Origin: Bacteroidetes bacterium UBA1947
GTDB lineage: Bacteria; Bacteroidota; Bacteroidia; Chitinophagales; Chitinophagaceae
NCBI GenBank assembly: GCA_002336915.1
Contig: DDET01000045.1
Coordinates: 1-64,000, forward strand
Length of the DNA stretch: 64,000 nucleotides
Direction: 5' to 3'
Part shown: positions 33,692-42,349 of the stretch, in pieces
How positions within the stretch are numbered: the stretch's first letter is position 1
How the letters are laid out: every line of letters starts with the position of its first letter
Position numbers and translations under genes: made by a program
The notes under the pieces: model-generated
Seen by the model: the letters and a program-made list of their open reading frames with translations, nothing else
Databases searched by the model: none
Told to the model about the DNA's origin: nothing

Positions 33692-33719
33692 TTTAGCTTT
33701 ATAGAAAAGCAGGCGAGAT

Positions 33720-35504
33720 ATGGACAAACAAGCACTTTCAAGGATAAAAGGTGGAGGGTTTTTGATACAACCATCCACCCCGGAAGATACATTTACACCC
33801 GAGGATCTTACCGAAGAACAGCGCATGATAGCGCAAACCTGCCGGGAATTCCTGGAAAAGGAAGTATGGCCGAAACTGGTGGAGATCGATGCCCAGGAAC
33901 CCGGCCTTATGCCTTCTTTGCTTGATAAAGCAGGTGCCTTAGGTTTCCTTGGTGCGGCATTCCCGGTTAAATACGGCGGCTTAGGCGAGGACTTTGTTAC
34001 AGCAACCATTATCAATGAAAATCTCGGGCCCGGTCACTCCTTTTCGGTGGCGGTGTCCGCACATAATGGTATTGGCTCATTGCCTATACTCTACTTCGGT
34101 ACTGAGGAGCAGAAGATGAAATATATGCCCAAGCTGGCCTCGGGCGAAATGAAAGGCGCTTATGCCCTTACGGAACCCGGTTCGGGCTCAGATGCCCTCG
34201 GTGCTAAGACCACCGCAACCTTGAGCGCCGATGGCAAACAATACATCCTTAACGGGCAAAAGATATGGATAACGAACGCCGGCTTTGCCGATGTGTTTAC
34301 CGTGTTTGCGAAGATAGACGGCGATAAATTCAGTGCCTTTATTGTAGAGAAAGGCACTCCCGGCTTATCCATGGGCGAAGAAGAGCATAAAATGGGCATC
34401 AAGGGCTCCAGCACCCGCCAGCTATTCTTTGAAGATTGTAAAATACCTGTTGAGAACCTGCTGGGCGAAATAGGCAAAGGTCATATCATAGCCTTCAACA
34501 TCCTGAATATCGGCCGCTTGAAATTGTGTGCTGCGACCTTAGGTGGTGCAAAACGAGGCGTAGGCATGGCTACTGAATATGCTGCAACCCGCGAGCAATT
34601 CAAGGTTCCAATAGCCACCTTCGGCGCAATACAGCATAAACTGGCAGAGATGGCCATCCGCACTTTTGCTGCGGATAGCTGCCTGTACCGCACAGCAAAA
34701 TGGATAGACGAAAAGGAACATGCGCTGGTCAATGAAGGCAAACCGGATAGTGAAACATTACTGGGCGCAGCCGAGGAATACGCAATAGAATGTGCTATGC
34801 TTAAGGTCATAGGTTCAGAAGCATTAGACTTTGTGGTGGACGAAGGTGTTCAAATATTCGGTGGTAATGGCTTCTCAGACGAATACAATGTATCACGTGC
34901 TTACCGTGATAGCCGGATCAACCGCATATTCGAGGGCACAAATGAGATCAACCGGCTGCTCACCATGGATATGTACCTGAAACGTGCCATGAAAGGACGT
35001 ATAGACCTCATGACGCCTGCTATGGCGGTGCAGAAGGACCTCCTGAGTATTCCAGACTTTGGGGAGGACGACACACCCTTTGCTGAGGAACTAAAAGTAA
35101 TAGCCAATTTCAAAAAAGCTATACTCATGTGTGCCGGTGGTGCCGTGCAGAAATTGATGATGAAGATCGAGCACGAACAGGAAATACTGATGAATGTGGC
35201 CGACATGGCCATCGATACCTTCCAGGCAGAAAGCATGTTGTTACGGGCTATTAAAATGCAGAACAACGGCAATGAATACGCCACAATGGCACTCGATGCT
35301 ACACGTACCTTCCTTTCTGACGCCGCAGACCGTATAAACCACTCAGGCAAAAATGCCATCAACGCCTTTGTCGACGGCGACGAGCAGCGAATGATGCTGA
35401 TGGGCTTGAAACGTTTTACAAAAACAGCCAGCTTTAATACCAAGGACGCCCGCAGGCGTATAACGGCTAAATTGCTGGAAACTAAACGGTATTTCTTCGC
35501 ATAA
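33720..35504 (+). CDS. Acyl-CoA dehydrogenase family protein
   Basis: 594 aa flavoprotein of fatty-acid beta-oxidation, cytoplasmic. N-terminal domain begins around 25 (LTEEQRMIAQTCREFLEKEV); the FAD/substrate-binding segment has YALTEPGSGSDALGAKTTA and KIWITNAGFADV; the C-terminal domain contains VQIFGGNGFSDEYNVSRAYRDSRI and RIFEGTNEINRLL, where the family's catalytic Glu lies in the EGTNEI motif. Longer than the short/medium-chain enzymes (about 380 aa) because of a C-terminal extension of about 170 residues, as in very-long-chain or Bacteroidota-type enzymes. Substrate chain length unknown. It has its own likely promoter and a terminator at 35513. Confidence 0.94.
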   Translation: MDKQALSRIKGGGFLIQPSTPEDTFTPEDLTEEQRMIAQTCREFLEKEVWPKLVEIDAQEPGLMPSLLDKAGALGFLGAAFPVKYGGLGEDFVTATIINENLGPGHSFSVAVSAHNGIGSLPILYFGTEEQKMKYMPKLASGEMKGAYALTEPGSGSDALGAKTTATLSADGKQYILNGQKIWITNAGFADVFTVFAKIDGDKFSAFIVEKGTPGLSMGEEEHKMGIKGSSTRQLFFEDCKIPVENLLGEIGKGHIIAFNILNIGRLKLCAATLGGAKRGVGMATEYAATREQFKVPIATFGAIQHKLAEMAIRTFAADSCLYRTAKWIDEKEHALVNEGKPDSETLLGAAEEYAIECAMLKVIGSEALDFVVDEGVQIFGGNGFSDEYNVSRAYRDSRINRIFEGTNEINRLLTMDMYLKRAMKGRIDLMTPAMAVQKDLLSIPDFGEDDTPFAEELKVIANFKKAILMCAGGAVQKLMMKIEHEQEILMNVADMAIDTFQAESMLLRAIKMQNNGNEYATMALDATRTFLSDAADRINHSGKNAINAFVDGDEQRMMLMGLKRFTKTASFNTKDARRRITAKLLETKRYFFA

Positions 35505-35512
35505 TTTTCAAT

Positions 35513-35541
35513 AAGAAAGCCTGCTGTTTGCAGGCTTCTTT
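35513..35541 (+). terminator. Terminator after the acyl-CoA dehydrogenase gene
   Basis: AAGAAAGCCTGC-TGTTT-GCAGGCTTCTT stem (11 bp with one bulge) and a T-rich tail. It overlaps the short gap before the DUF2490 gene. Confidence 0.75.
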
Positions 35542-35568
35542 ATATTTTCGCCACTTCGTCTAACATAA

Positions 35569-36327
35569 ATGCAACTGCCTCGTTCAATACAATTAGCAAC
35601 ATTTGTTGTTTTAGTATTATTCGCTGCTCCATCGTTTGCACAAAACAAGGAAATTAATCCAACCAGTCAGCTTTGGAGTGAGATTGACCTGGCCGGGCGC
35701 CTGACTAAAAAAATCAAATGGCAGCTTGATTTTCAATATTCCCGTCAAAGCCCGTACAGTAATGCGGACATGTTCAAAGACAATGCCCAACTTACGATCC
35801 GGCCATGGCTGCACTATTATCCCGGCAAACACCTGCGTATATCTGCCTTTTATGGTCTCTGGTACAACTTTGCCATTGCCGAGGTCGGTGCAAGGCAATA
35901 CCCGGAATACCGTGGTGCCTTACAGGTCAATTACTATTCAACATGTAAATTGAACTTATTCACAAATCGCTTCAGGATCGAATACCGTGACATCAAAGAC
36001 CGGGACGGACTATATGAAAGACTCTTCAGGGCAAGATATTCATTAAAATACCAACGTTTGTTACGGCATAATTCTTATGATAAAAACGCCCTTTACTTTG
36101 TTACATTCAATGAGCTATTTGCGAACATGGGCAGTAAGGTAACCGGGTATCACTTTTTCGACCAGAACAGGTTGTTCATGGGTATTGGTTATGATATCAC
36201 TGACGACATCACGTTTGAAACAGGCTATTTCAACCAGCTACAGCAGCATGCCCACGATAATAACTTCGACATGAATCATATTTGGCAGCTAACGCTCATT
36301 ATCGACAATCTTAATTTTAGCAAATAA
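35569..36327 (+). CDS. DUF2490-domain outer-membrane-like protein
   Basis: 252 aa. Signal peptide about 1-24 (LATFVVLVLFAAPSFAQ). The mature part begins with SQLWSEIDLAGRLTKKIKWQLDFQYS, a DUF2490 hallmark, and consists of alternating amphipathic strands (LTIRPWLHYYPGKHLRISAFYG; TGYHFFDQNRLFMGIGYDI) that fit an outer-membrane barrel. DUF2490 proteins are widespread in Bacteroidota; the role is unknown. Follows the acyl-CoA dehydrogenase gene after a terminator, so co-transcription is doubtful. Confidence 0.88.
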   Translation: MQLPRSIQLATFVVLVLFAAPSFAQNKEINPTSQLWSEIDLAGRLTKKIKWQLDFQYSRQSPYSNADMFKDNAQLTIRPWLHYYPGKHLRISAFYGLWYNFAIAEVGARQYPEYRGALQVNYYSTCKLNLFTNRFRIEYRDIKDRDGLYERLFRARYSLKYQRLLRHNSYDKNALYFVTFNELFANMGSKVTGYHFFDQNRLFMGIGYDITDDITFETGYFNQLQQHAHDNNFDMNHIWQLTLIIDNLNFSK

Positions 36328-36399
36328 GCGGAGTCTGTCTATCTTGCTATTGTTGCTGTATCCTTGTAAATCGCCTGGGCAGTATAGCAATACGGTATG

Positions 36400-37161
36400 C
36401 TATTCATCCCTCCATTCTTTCCCCGTCATATTCAGGAACACATCTTCAAGGTTAGCTGCCTTTACCTCTTTAGCCCTTTTAAAGCCTGAAGCCAGCAAGT
36501 TGTCTATCAGCTGGGAAGGAGTACTTAACGCTATGATCTCACCGCTGTCTATAATGGCTACACGCTCACAAAGTTCTTCGGCTTCGTCCATATAATGCGT
36601 GGTAAGCACCACCGTTGCGCCACGCTCACGCAATTGCTTTATCAGGTCCCAAAGATTGCGGCGCGCCTGTGGGTCCAGGCCCGTTGTGGGCTCATCAAGG
36701 AAGATGATCTTCGGTTCATTGATCAATGTAGTAGCTATGGAAAAGCGTTGCTTTTGACCGCCTGAAAGCTCTTTGAATTTATTCTTGGCCTTCTCGCGCA
36801 GGTTCACAGTGTCCAGCAAAGCCATTGGATCTATGCTGCGGTTATAAAGCCCTGCAAAGAGTTCTATTATTTGTTTCAGGTTCAGGTTAGGATAGTAACC
36901 TGCTGCCTGTAATTGTACGCCTATGATGTTCTTAATGGACTGCGGATCTTTGTCCAGGTCCATACCGTCTACTATTACTTCCCCCGATGTTTTGTCGCGC
37001 AGTGTCTCAATGATCTCCAGCGTCGTGGTCTTCCCCGCCCCGTTCGGCCCTAACAATCCGAATATCTCGCCTTCCTTCACCTCGAAACTTATGCCTTTCA
37101 CGGCCGTGAATTCGCCGTATTTCTTTACCAGCTTATTGACCTTTATAATAGCATCTGCCAT
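36400..37161 (-). CDS. ABC transporter ATP-binding protein (exporter type)
   Basis: 253 aa from the ATG at 37161; the TTG at 37170 three codons earlier is less likely. Walker A GPNGAGKTT (about 39-47), Q-loop QLQAAGYYP, signature LSGGQKQRF (about 135), Walker B IIFLDEPTTGLD, and the H-loop LTTHYMDEAEEL. Resembles the ATPase subunits of two-component multidrug/polymer exporters (DrrA/ABC-2 type). No permease gene is adjacent: downstream is the convergent DUF2490 gene and upstream the methyltransferase, so its partner must lie elsewhere or it acts as a stand-alone subunit. Confidence 0.93.
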   Translation of the reverse strand: MADAIIKVNKLVKKYGEFTAVKGISFEVKEGEIFGLLGPNGAGKTTTLEIIETLRDKTSGEVIVDGMDLDKDPQSIKNIIGVQLQAAGYYPNLNLKQIIELFAGLYNRSIDPMALLDTVNLREKAKNKFKELSGGQKQRFSIATTLINEPKIIFLDEPTTGLDPQARRNLWDLIKQLRERGATVVLTTHYMDEAEELCERVAIIDSGEIIALSTPSQLIDNLLASGFKRAKEVKAANLEDVFLNMTGKEWRDE

Positions 37162-37234
37162 AGAATCCAAAATTAGGCATTTAACCTAGATAATTAATGT
37201 TTTGGTCGGAGGATCTACCGTCAACAACTCATGG

Positions 37235-37262
37235 CCCCTCCCTTCAGGGAGGCCGGGAGGGC
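37235..37262. repeat. Short GC-rich palindromic intergenic element
   Basis: CCCCTCCCTTCAGGGAGGCCGGGAGGG, with CCTCCC...GGGAGG complementary arms, between the ABC ATPase and methyltransferase genes. It is of the same kind as the palindromic intergenic elements common in Bacteroidota genomes; similar dyads lie in region A (1789-1802). It may also act as a weak terminator for the gene ending at 37264. Confidence 0.5.
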
Positions 37263-37263
37263 T

Positions 37264-38190
37264 TTACTTCTCAATCAGGAAGCAACTCCTGTGTAGCTTC
37301 CCTTGAAAATCAAATGGCGTCGTGGCACCGGTTATATCCTTAATAAGGTGTGTCGGTATACTTTCTTTATCAAGCACGAAACCCCTGTAGTTATTACTAA
37401 AGTATATCTTACCACCCTCATCGCAGGCCTTAAGCAATTTCTTTATCAATTGTACATGATCGCGCTGTACATCAAAATTGTCTTCCATGCGCTTACTGTT
37501 CGAGAATGTAGGCGGATCGCAGATGATCACATCAAAGCTACCCGGTGGTATGCTATTGATCCAATCTATCACATCATCGTGTATGAAATAGTGCTTTTCA
37601 TCATCATACAGCTTATTGTACTGCATATTCCGCTTGGCCCAGTTCAGGTAGGTCTTGGAAAGGTCAACAGACACCACGCTTGCCGCCTTACCCGATGCAG
37701 CATAAACACTAAAGGAACCTGTATAACAAAATAGGTTAAGCACTCTCAATCCTTCCACATCATCACGTACCATCCCGCGCGTTATCCGGTGGTCAAGGAA
37801 CAAACCTGTATCTAAATAATCAGTAAGATTGATGATGAAATTGAGGCCGCCCTCGGGAACTATCTTCTCTACTTTCTGCTCTGCAAACTTCTCGTATTGC
37901 CCCAGCCTGCCTGCCTTACGCTGGCGCACTTTCATATAGATAACATCTTGCGGCACCTGCAGCACTTTGGCTATTACCTCCTTACAGGCCTGCAGCCATT
38001 CTTCATGTTCCTCATCCTCCATGCCATGCCTGCGCTTGTATTCCGCAGCATGCACTACGCCATTGTACCATTCTATCGCAAAGGGAAATTCAGGAAGGTC
38101 ATGATCGTAAAAACGGTAACAAGCGACCTCTTGCTTACGCGCTATTTTGCTAATGTGCTTGTGCACCTTCAGCAAACGGTTCTCGAACAT
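37264..38190 (-). CDS. Class I SAM-dependent RNA methyltransferase, RlmI-like
   Basis: 308 aa from the ATG at 38190; the longer TTG start at 38214 is less likely. No N-terminal PUA domain is visible, only a small alpha/beta region at about 1-110 with CYRFYDHDLPEFPFAIEWY, then the Rossmann-fold methyltransferase with VLNLFCYTGSFSVYAASGKA (SAM motif I), SVDLSKTYLNWAKRN, and the DPPTFSNSKRM motif IV usual in 23S rRNA m5C methyltransferases such as RlmI/RlmK. Probably an rRNA methyltransferase; exact base unknown. Separate from the IscA/YwqK pair upstream by about 45 bases. Confidence 0.88.
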   Translation of the reverse strand: MFENRLLKVHKHISKIARKQEVACYRFYDHDLPEFPFAIEWYNGVVHAAEYKRRHGMEDEEHEEWLQACKEVIAKVLQVPQDVIYMKVRQRKAGRLGQYEKFAEQKVEKIVPEGGLNFIINLTDYLDTGLFLDHRITRGMVRDDVEGLRVLNLFCYTGSFSVYAASGKAASVVSVDLSKTYLNWAKRNMQYNKLYDDEKHYFIHDDVIDWINSIPPGSFDVIICDPPTFSNSKRMEDNFDVQRDHVQLIKKLLKACDEGGKIYFSNNYRGFVLDKESIPTHLIKDITGATTPFDFQGKLHRSCFLIEK

Positions 38191-38235
38191 TACCAGTTTA
38201 TCGGGGGAGATCAATTGTAAATAGATTTGCTGAAT

Positions 38236-38892
38236 TTAATGGGCCATATAGCTCACCTGTTTGTTGACAGGCGGCTTATATACCTCTCCTTTGCTATGCG
38301 GCAGTTTTTTTATCTCGGCCTGTGTGGCAAGGCTGTCCGCTTTTGTCAGGTCAAACTTACGTGAGTAGATCAGCTCATCTACCTGGTATTCCTCTTCTTT
38401 CAGTAGCTTACCGGTCTGTGGGTCGTAAAATTTCCACATGCCGTGGCGCATAGTGCCCTTTTCTGTTGATATGGATTTCAGCTCCTGTGCCCCGGTTACA
38501 GGGTGAACCACCATGATCGTATCAAACTTCGCATCAGGGTTTAGGCCACGGTAATTACCTATGCATGCCAGTAGTCCCTTATCGTAATACTTCACTTCTC
38601 CATCCAGCACGTCATTCCTGAAGTTCTCTACTGATATCAGGTCGCCCTCGCCATCTATTTTATACCACTTGCCATATTTTTGTCCATGCTCATAATTCCC
38701 AAACTCCGAGAAGCCCTCTTCACCCATTCGCGCTTCCTGCGACATTAGCCACACACCATGCCTTTTACCCTCCCCGTCAAATTTATTTACATCCTTCGGC
38801 ACACTTCCGCTCATATTGGCCCGCTGCGCGCTCGCAGTCATACCGCAAACACACAGGCAAAGAAAGATCGCTATTGGAGATAAAAACTTCAT
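38236..38892 (-). CDS. YwqK/MORN-like repeat secreted protein
   Basis: 218 aa from the ATG at 38892; the frame continues to 38970 inside the IscA gene, but 38892 opens a signal peptide (PIAIFLCLCVCGMTASAQ). The mature part carries the repeated G-x-W-x-x-Y-D/G-N-x-x-L/x-G-x-x-x-x-Y pattern of MORN/YwqK proteins: EGKRHGVWLMSQEARMGEEG, YGKWYKIDGEGDLISVENFRNDVLDGEVKYYDKG (split into two units), RHGMWKFYDPQTGKLLKEEEY. Some relatives are listed as antitoxins of the YwqK type, but no toxin gene is visible here. The start lies four bases after the IscA stop, so the two are probably co-transcribed. Confidence 0.75.
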   Translation of the reverse strand: MKFLSPIAIFLCLCVCGMTASAQRANMSGSVPKDVNKFDGEGKRHGVWLMSQEARMGEEGFSEFGNYEHGQKYGKWYKIDGEGDLISVENFRNDVLDGEVKYYDKGLLACIGNYRGLNPDAKFDTIMVVHPVTGAQELKSISTEKGTMRHGMWKFYDPQTGKLLKEEEYQVDELIYSRKFDLTKADSLATQAEIKKLPHSKGEVYKPPVNKQVSYMAH

Positions 38893-38896
38893 CAAA

Positions 38897-39241
38897 TTAT
38901 ACTGCAAATGAACTGCCGCAACCGCAAGTGCTGCTGGCATTGGGATTATTAAACACGAACCCACGTGCATTCAGGCCATCCTCAAAATCAACCTGCATGC
39001 CTAAAAGATATATGCCATGGGCGGCTTTCATAACCACCGGGATACCCTCCATTTCATGCACCTCATCGTCTTCTTCTTTTGCATCAAAACCCAGCACATA
39101 GCTGAGCCCCGAGCAACCACCGCCTTTAACGCCTATACGCAAATACTGGCTGGCGTCAAAACCCGGTTCATTCATTAATCTTTTTATTTCTACTATAGCG
39201 CCTTCGGTAAGTTTCACGGGGCTGCTTGTCATTGTTTCCAT
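38897..39241 (-). CDS. A-type iron-sulfur carrier (IscA/HesB/ErpA family)
   Basis: 114 aa. Small scaffold/carrier that delivers Fe-S clusters to target apoproteins, cytoplasmic. The three ligand cysteines are Cys43 in GGGCSGLSY, and Cys106/Cys108 in the terminal TCGCGSSF. FIST-type beta core between. It lies on the minus strand, with the YwqK-like gene four bases behind it; no isc/suf operon is nearby, so it is probably a stand-alone carrier. Confidence 0.95.
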   Translation of the reverse strand: METMTSSPVKLTEGAIVEIKRLMNEPGFDASQYLRIGVKGGGCSGLSYVLGFDAKEEDDEVHEMEGIPVVMKAAHGIYLLGMQVDFEDGLNARGFVFNNPNASSTCGCGSSFAV

Positions 39242-39373
39242 CCTGGTTATTGTCTGTATTTATACAAAGTTACCACTATTGAAAGCCTTGTCCAAAAGGC
39301 TTTGCCATAGTATTGTTAAACTCTATAAATATATAGACAATAATTGGTATAAAATATGTTAAAGAACATTTTT

Positions 39374-39381
39374 TACATTTG
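39374..39381 (+). promoter_or_regulatory. Possible frr promoter -7 element
   Basis: TACATTTG matches TAnnTTTG, 21 bases before the ATG at 39403. The nearest TTG (39344-39346) is 27 bases upstream, longer than the usual 19-21, so the site is uncertain. Confidence 0.4.
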
Positions 39382-39402
39382 CGGACTGCAAATATTTTTT
39401 TC

Positions 39403-39966
39403 ATGACAGAGGCATTGGACAACATAATAGACGATACGGCATCGCATATGAAAAAAGCGATAAGCCACCTTGAAGTAGAACTTACTAAGATACGCGCCGG
39501 TAAGGCAACGCCGCAAATCGTGGATGGCATACACGTGGATTACTATGGTAACCCCACTCCTTTAAATCAGGTGGCCAACGTAACCGTTGCCGATGCCCGC
39601 ACACTGGCCATACAGCCTTGGGAAAAGCAAATGCTGGGTGCGATAGAGAAAGCCATAATAGCCGCCAACATTGGCCTTAACCCCCAGAACGACGGTAACT
39701 TCATCCGCCTGTTCATACCCCCGCTTACTGAAGAGCGCCGTAAAGAGCTCGTAAAAAGGGTAAATGGGGAAGGTGAACATGCTAAGGTAGCCATCCGCAA
39801 CATACGCCGGGACGCTGTAGAACACGTTAGGAAATTGCAAAAAGATGGCCTGAGCGAAGATGCCGCAAAAGATGCCGAAACCCATATACAGGGCATTACA
39901 GACAAGCACATAGAACTGGTGGACCAACACCTGAAGGATAAAGACAAAGAGATTATGACCATTTAA
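39403..39966 (+). CDS. frr: Ribosome recycling factor
   Basis: 187 aa from the ATG at 39403, the usual length (about 185); the in-frame TTG at 39379 is rejected because it lies over the -7 element. With EF-G it splits the post-termination ribosome. Motifs: HMKKAISHLEVELTKIRAGKATP, PLNQVANVTVADARTLAIQPW, and NFIRLFIPPLTEERRKELVK with the conserved RRKELVK loop; the C-terminal helix bundle contains ITDKHIELVDQHLKDKDKEIM. A terminator follows at 39982. Confidence 0.98.
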   Translation: MTEALDNIIDDTASHMKKAISHLEVELTKIRAGKATPQIVDGIHVDYYGNPTPLNQVANVTVADARTLAIQPWEKQMLGAIEKAIIAANIGLNPQNDGNFIRLFIPPLTEERRKELVKRVNGEGEHAKVAIRNIRRDAVEHVRKLQKDGLSEDAAKDAETHIQGITDKHIELVDQHLKDKDKEIMTI

Positions 39967-39981
39967 CCGTAACTTTGAAAG

Positions 39982-40005
39982 GCTCATGAAAATGAGCTTT
40001 TTTTA
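39982..40005 (+). terminator. Terminator after frr
   Basis: GCTCAT-GAAA-ATGAGC hairpin followed by seven T. It precedes the sterol desaturase-like gene, so that gene may use its own promoter. Confidence 0.85.
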
Positions 40006-40026
40006 TTCATATATCTATGATGGCTT

Positions 40027-40926
40027 ATGAGCGAATTGCATAAGCAAATATTGCTGTTGCTGTCCATTCCCATCTATGCTATTCTGATACCGCTGGAGCT
40101 TGTGCTAAGCCATTTCAGGAACTGGAGGTTTTATAGCTGGAAGGAGACTGCGATAAATGTGTACCTGAACCTGGTGAATGCAGCCATAGACCTTTTGCTG
40201 CGCGGCCTTGCCCTGTTCGTACTTATATTCTTCTACAAATACCATGCAGTAAATAGCTGGAATCCCATAGCGTACTGGGCTCTGCTCTTCTTTTGTGAGG
40301 ATGTACTTTTTTGGCTGGAGCATTATATAGACCATCATAGCCGCCTGTTCTGGGCGGTGCATGTTACCCACCATTCCTCGGAGGAATATAACCTTACCAC
40401 GGGCTTCCGCTCCTCGGTGTTCATGCCTTTTTACAGGTACCTGTACTTTATACCCCTGGCGCTTATAGGCTTCAGGCCCATTGATATACTGTTCATGTAT
40501 GCCCTTACGCAAACCTACGGTATCCTGGTGCATACACAGGCCATAAAGAGCCTGCCTAAATGGATAGAGTACATCTTCGTTACCCCATCACACCACCGGG
40601 TGCACCATGCCAGCAATATCCCCTACCTGGACAAGAATATGGGCATGGTGCTCATTATCTGGGACAGGCTGTTCGGCACCTTCGTACCTGAGATGCCGGA
40701 AGAACCGGTACGATATGGTCTCACCAAACCGCTCGAAAATCCGCACCACCCGGTGCACATCATATTCCATGAATGGAAAGCAATCGCGGGTACTTTGAAA
40801 CGGGATATTCCCTTCAAGGACAAATTCCGCTACTTGTTTAAGGCGCCTGGATGGAGCCATGATAAGAGCAGCCAAACGGCAAAGGAAATGCAGGCTGAAT
40901 GGAACAAAGAGCACAAAGACAAATAG
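40027..40926 (+). CDS. Sterol desaturase/fatty-acid hydroxylase family membrane protein
   Basis: 299 aa. Several membrane helices in the N-terminal half (about 8-28, 45-70, 80-98) and the family's His clusters: HYIDHH (99-104), HVTHH (112-116) and HHRVHHASN near 197. These bind the di-iron centre in the family. The protein has all the landmarks to be active, but the substrate (a sterol, hopanoid, carotenoid or fatty acid) cannot be told. The frr terminator separates it from the upstream gene. Confidence 0.92.
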   Translation: MSELHKQILLLLSIPIYAILIPLELVLSHFRNWRFYSWKETAINVYLNLVNAAIDLLLRGLALFVLIFFYKYHAVNSWNPIAYWALLFFCEDVLFWLEHYIDHHSRLFWAVHVTHHSSEEYNLTTGFRSSVFMPFYRYLYFIPLALIGFRPIDILFMYALTQTYGILVHTQAIKSLPKWIEYIFVTPSHHRVHHASNIPYLDKNMGMVLIIWDRLFGTFVPEMPEEPVRYGLTKPLENPHHPVHIIFHEWKAIAGTLKRDIPFKDKFRYLFKAPGWSHDKSSQTAKEMQAEWNKEHKDK

Positions 40927-40928
40927 GC

Positions 40929-41339
40929 CTACTTCACACCACCCATCTTCATTATCTTCTTGTACTCTGCAGGCTTTACTGCACCTACCGATAAGCGGCC
41001 GAGCCTTACAAGGTCCATATCGGCAAATGACGCGTCTGCCTTCAGCTGTTCCAGTGTTACCGGTTTTGGTATTGCTTTAAGGGGTTTGAGTTCTACCACT
41101 ACCCAATTCGTGTCTTCTGTTGTGGGGTCCTGGTAAGCTTCTTTAACCACCTCGGCTATGCCTACTATGGCAAGGCCTTCATTGCTGTGATAGAAAAGCA
41201 CTTCATCGCCCTTCTTCATGGCGCGCAGGTTGTTCCTTGCAGCATAGTTTCGTACACCGTCCCACATGGTCTTGCCATCTTTTACAAACTGGTCCCAGCT
41301 ATACTTGAACGGTTCTGATTTTACAAGCCAATAATTCAT
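40929..41339 (-). CDS. EVE-domain protein
   Basis: 136 aa, essentially one EVE domain: NYWLVKSEPFKYSWDQFVKDG start, WDGVRNYAARNNLRAMKKGD, VLFYHSNEGLAIVGIAEVV, and the C-terminal NWVVVELKPLKAI. EVE domains share the PUA-like fold and bind modified bases or RNA; members occur near anti-phage or RNA-metabolism genes. Here it is convergent with the desaturase-like gene and 42 bases after the polyprenyl synthase gene on the same strand, so no defence context is visible. Confidence 0.95.
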   Translation of the reverse strand: MNYWLVKSEPFKYSWDQFVKDGKTMWDGVRNYAARNNLRAMKKGDEVLFYHSNEGLAIVGIAEVVKEAYQDPTTEDTNWVVVELKPLKAIPKPVTLEQLKADASFADMDLVRLGRLSVGAVKPAEYKKIMKMGGVK

Positions 41340-41380
41340 ATAAATTCAAAAGTAAAATTCAAAATTCAAAAAGCAAGGCA

Positions 41381-42346
41381 TTATTTATCACGCTGCAAAA
41401 GATAGCTTGCCAGTTCGGTGAGCGACGCTTTTCTTTTACTCATTACCGCTACATCCTCCAGGCAGTCAAAGGCCATTGCTGAGTACTTTTCCACCGCCTC
41501 GCGGCAGGCTTTGTCTGCACCCGTGTCTTTAAATAATTGCAGCATTGCAGGCACCTTTTCTGCGCCATCATGTTGCAGCCAGTCCCTTATTAGCGCCTGC
41601 TGTGCTTCGTTCGCATTTTCCTGTGCCTTAAGCAGCAGGTAAGTTTTCTTATTGGCAATGATGTCTCCGCCATTTTGCTTGCCCAGCTTGTCTGCTGCAC
41701 CAAAGGCATCGAGGTAATCGTCCTGCAGTTGGAAGGCTATGCCCAGGTTTTTGCCAAACTCATAAAGCTTGGCTGCATTCCCCTCGGTAGCGCCGCCCAG
41801 CAATGCACCCATCTTAAGGCTGCATGCCAGCAGTACCGAGGTCTTGTTCGTGATCATGTGCAGGTACTCATCTATATGCACATCATCACGTTGCTCAAAG
41901 TCCATATCCAGTTGCTGGCCTTCGCATACTTCTATTGCCGTCTTGTTGAACAGGTGTAGCACCTGCGGCAGCGATGTCTTGATATTCGCCAGGCTATCAT
42001 AAGAGTAGATGCTCAAAACATCGCCACAAAGTATGCCGGCCGTCAGGCCATACTGCTCATGCACGGTTGTCTTACCCCTGCGCAACGGCGCCTTGTCCAT
42101 AATATCATCGTGCATCAGGGTAAAATTGTGGAACAACTCTATGCCTGTAGCTGCATGCCATGCATCCTCCCCTATCTCGGCAAAGAGTTCATTACCCATC
42201 AGGCAGAGCACTGGCCTTATGCGTTTACCGCCTATTTGCAGCAGGTAGCGGCAGGGATCATATAAAGTTCCCGGTTTCTCAGGAAAAGGTAATGTTGTAG
42301 TAAATCTTTCTTCGAATAATTGGATAAGCTCTGTAAATGAGTGCAT
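41381..42346 (-). CDS. Polyprenyl synthetase family protein
   Basis: 321 aa trans-isoprenyl diphosphate synthase. First Asp-rich motif in LMHDDIMDKAPLRRGKTT and second in FQLQDDYLDAFG, both complete; GGKRIRPVLCLM near the start is also typical. Makes a linear prenyl diphosphate (for example a quinone side chain or C20/C30 precursor), cytoplasmic; the chain length is set by residues before the first motif and is not predicted here. Its stop-to-start arrangement with rnr (starts three bases after the rnr stop) suggests co-transcription. Confidence 0.95.
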   Translation of the reverse strand: MHSFTELIQLFEERFTTTLPFPEKPGTLYDPCRYLLQIGGKRIRPVLCLMGNELFAEIGEDAWHAATGIELFHNFTLMHDDIMDKAPLRRGKTTVHEQYGLTAGILCGDVLSIYSYDSLANIKTSLPQVLHLFNKTAIEVCEGQQLDMDFEQRDDVHIDEYLHMITNKTSVLLACSLKMGALLGGATEGNAAKLYEFGKNLGIAFQLQDDYLDAFGAADKLGKQNGGDIIANKKTYLLLKAQENANEAQQALIRDWLQHDGAEKVPAMLQLFKDTGADKACREAVEKYSAMAFDCLEDVAVMSKRKASLTELASYLLQRDK

Positions 42347-42349
42347 GAA

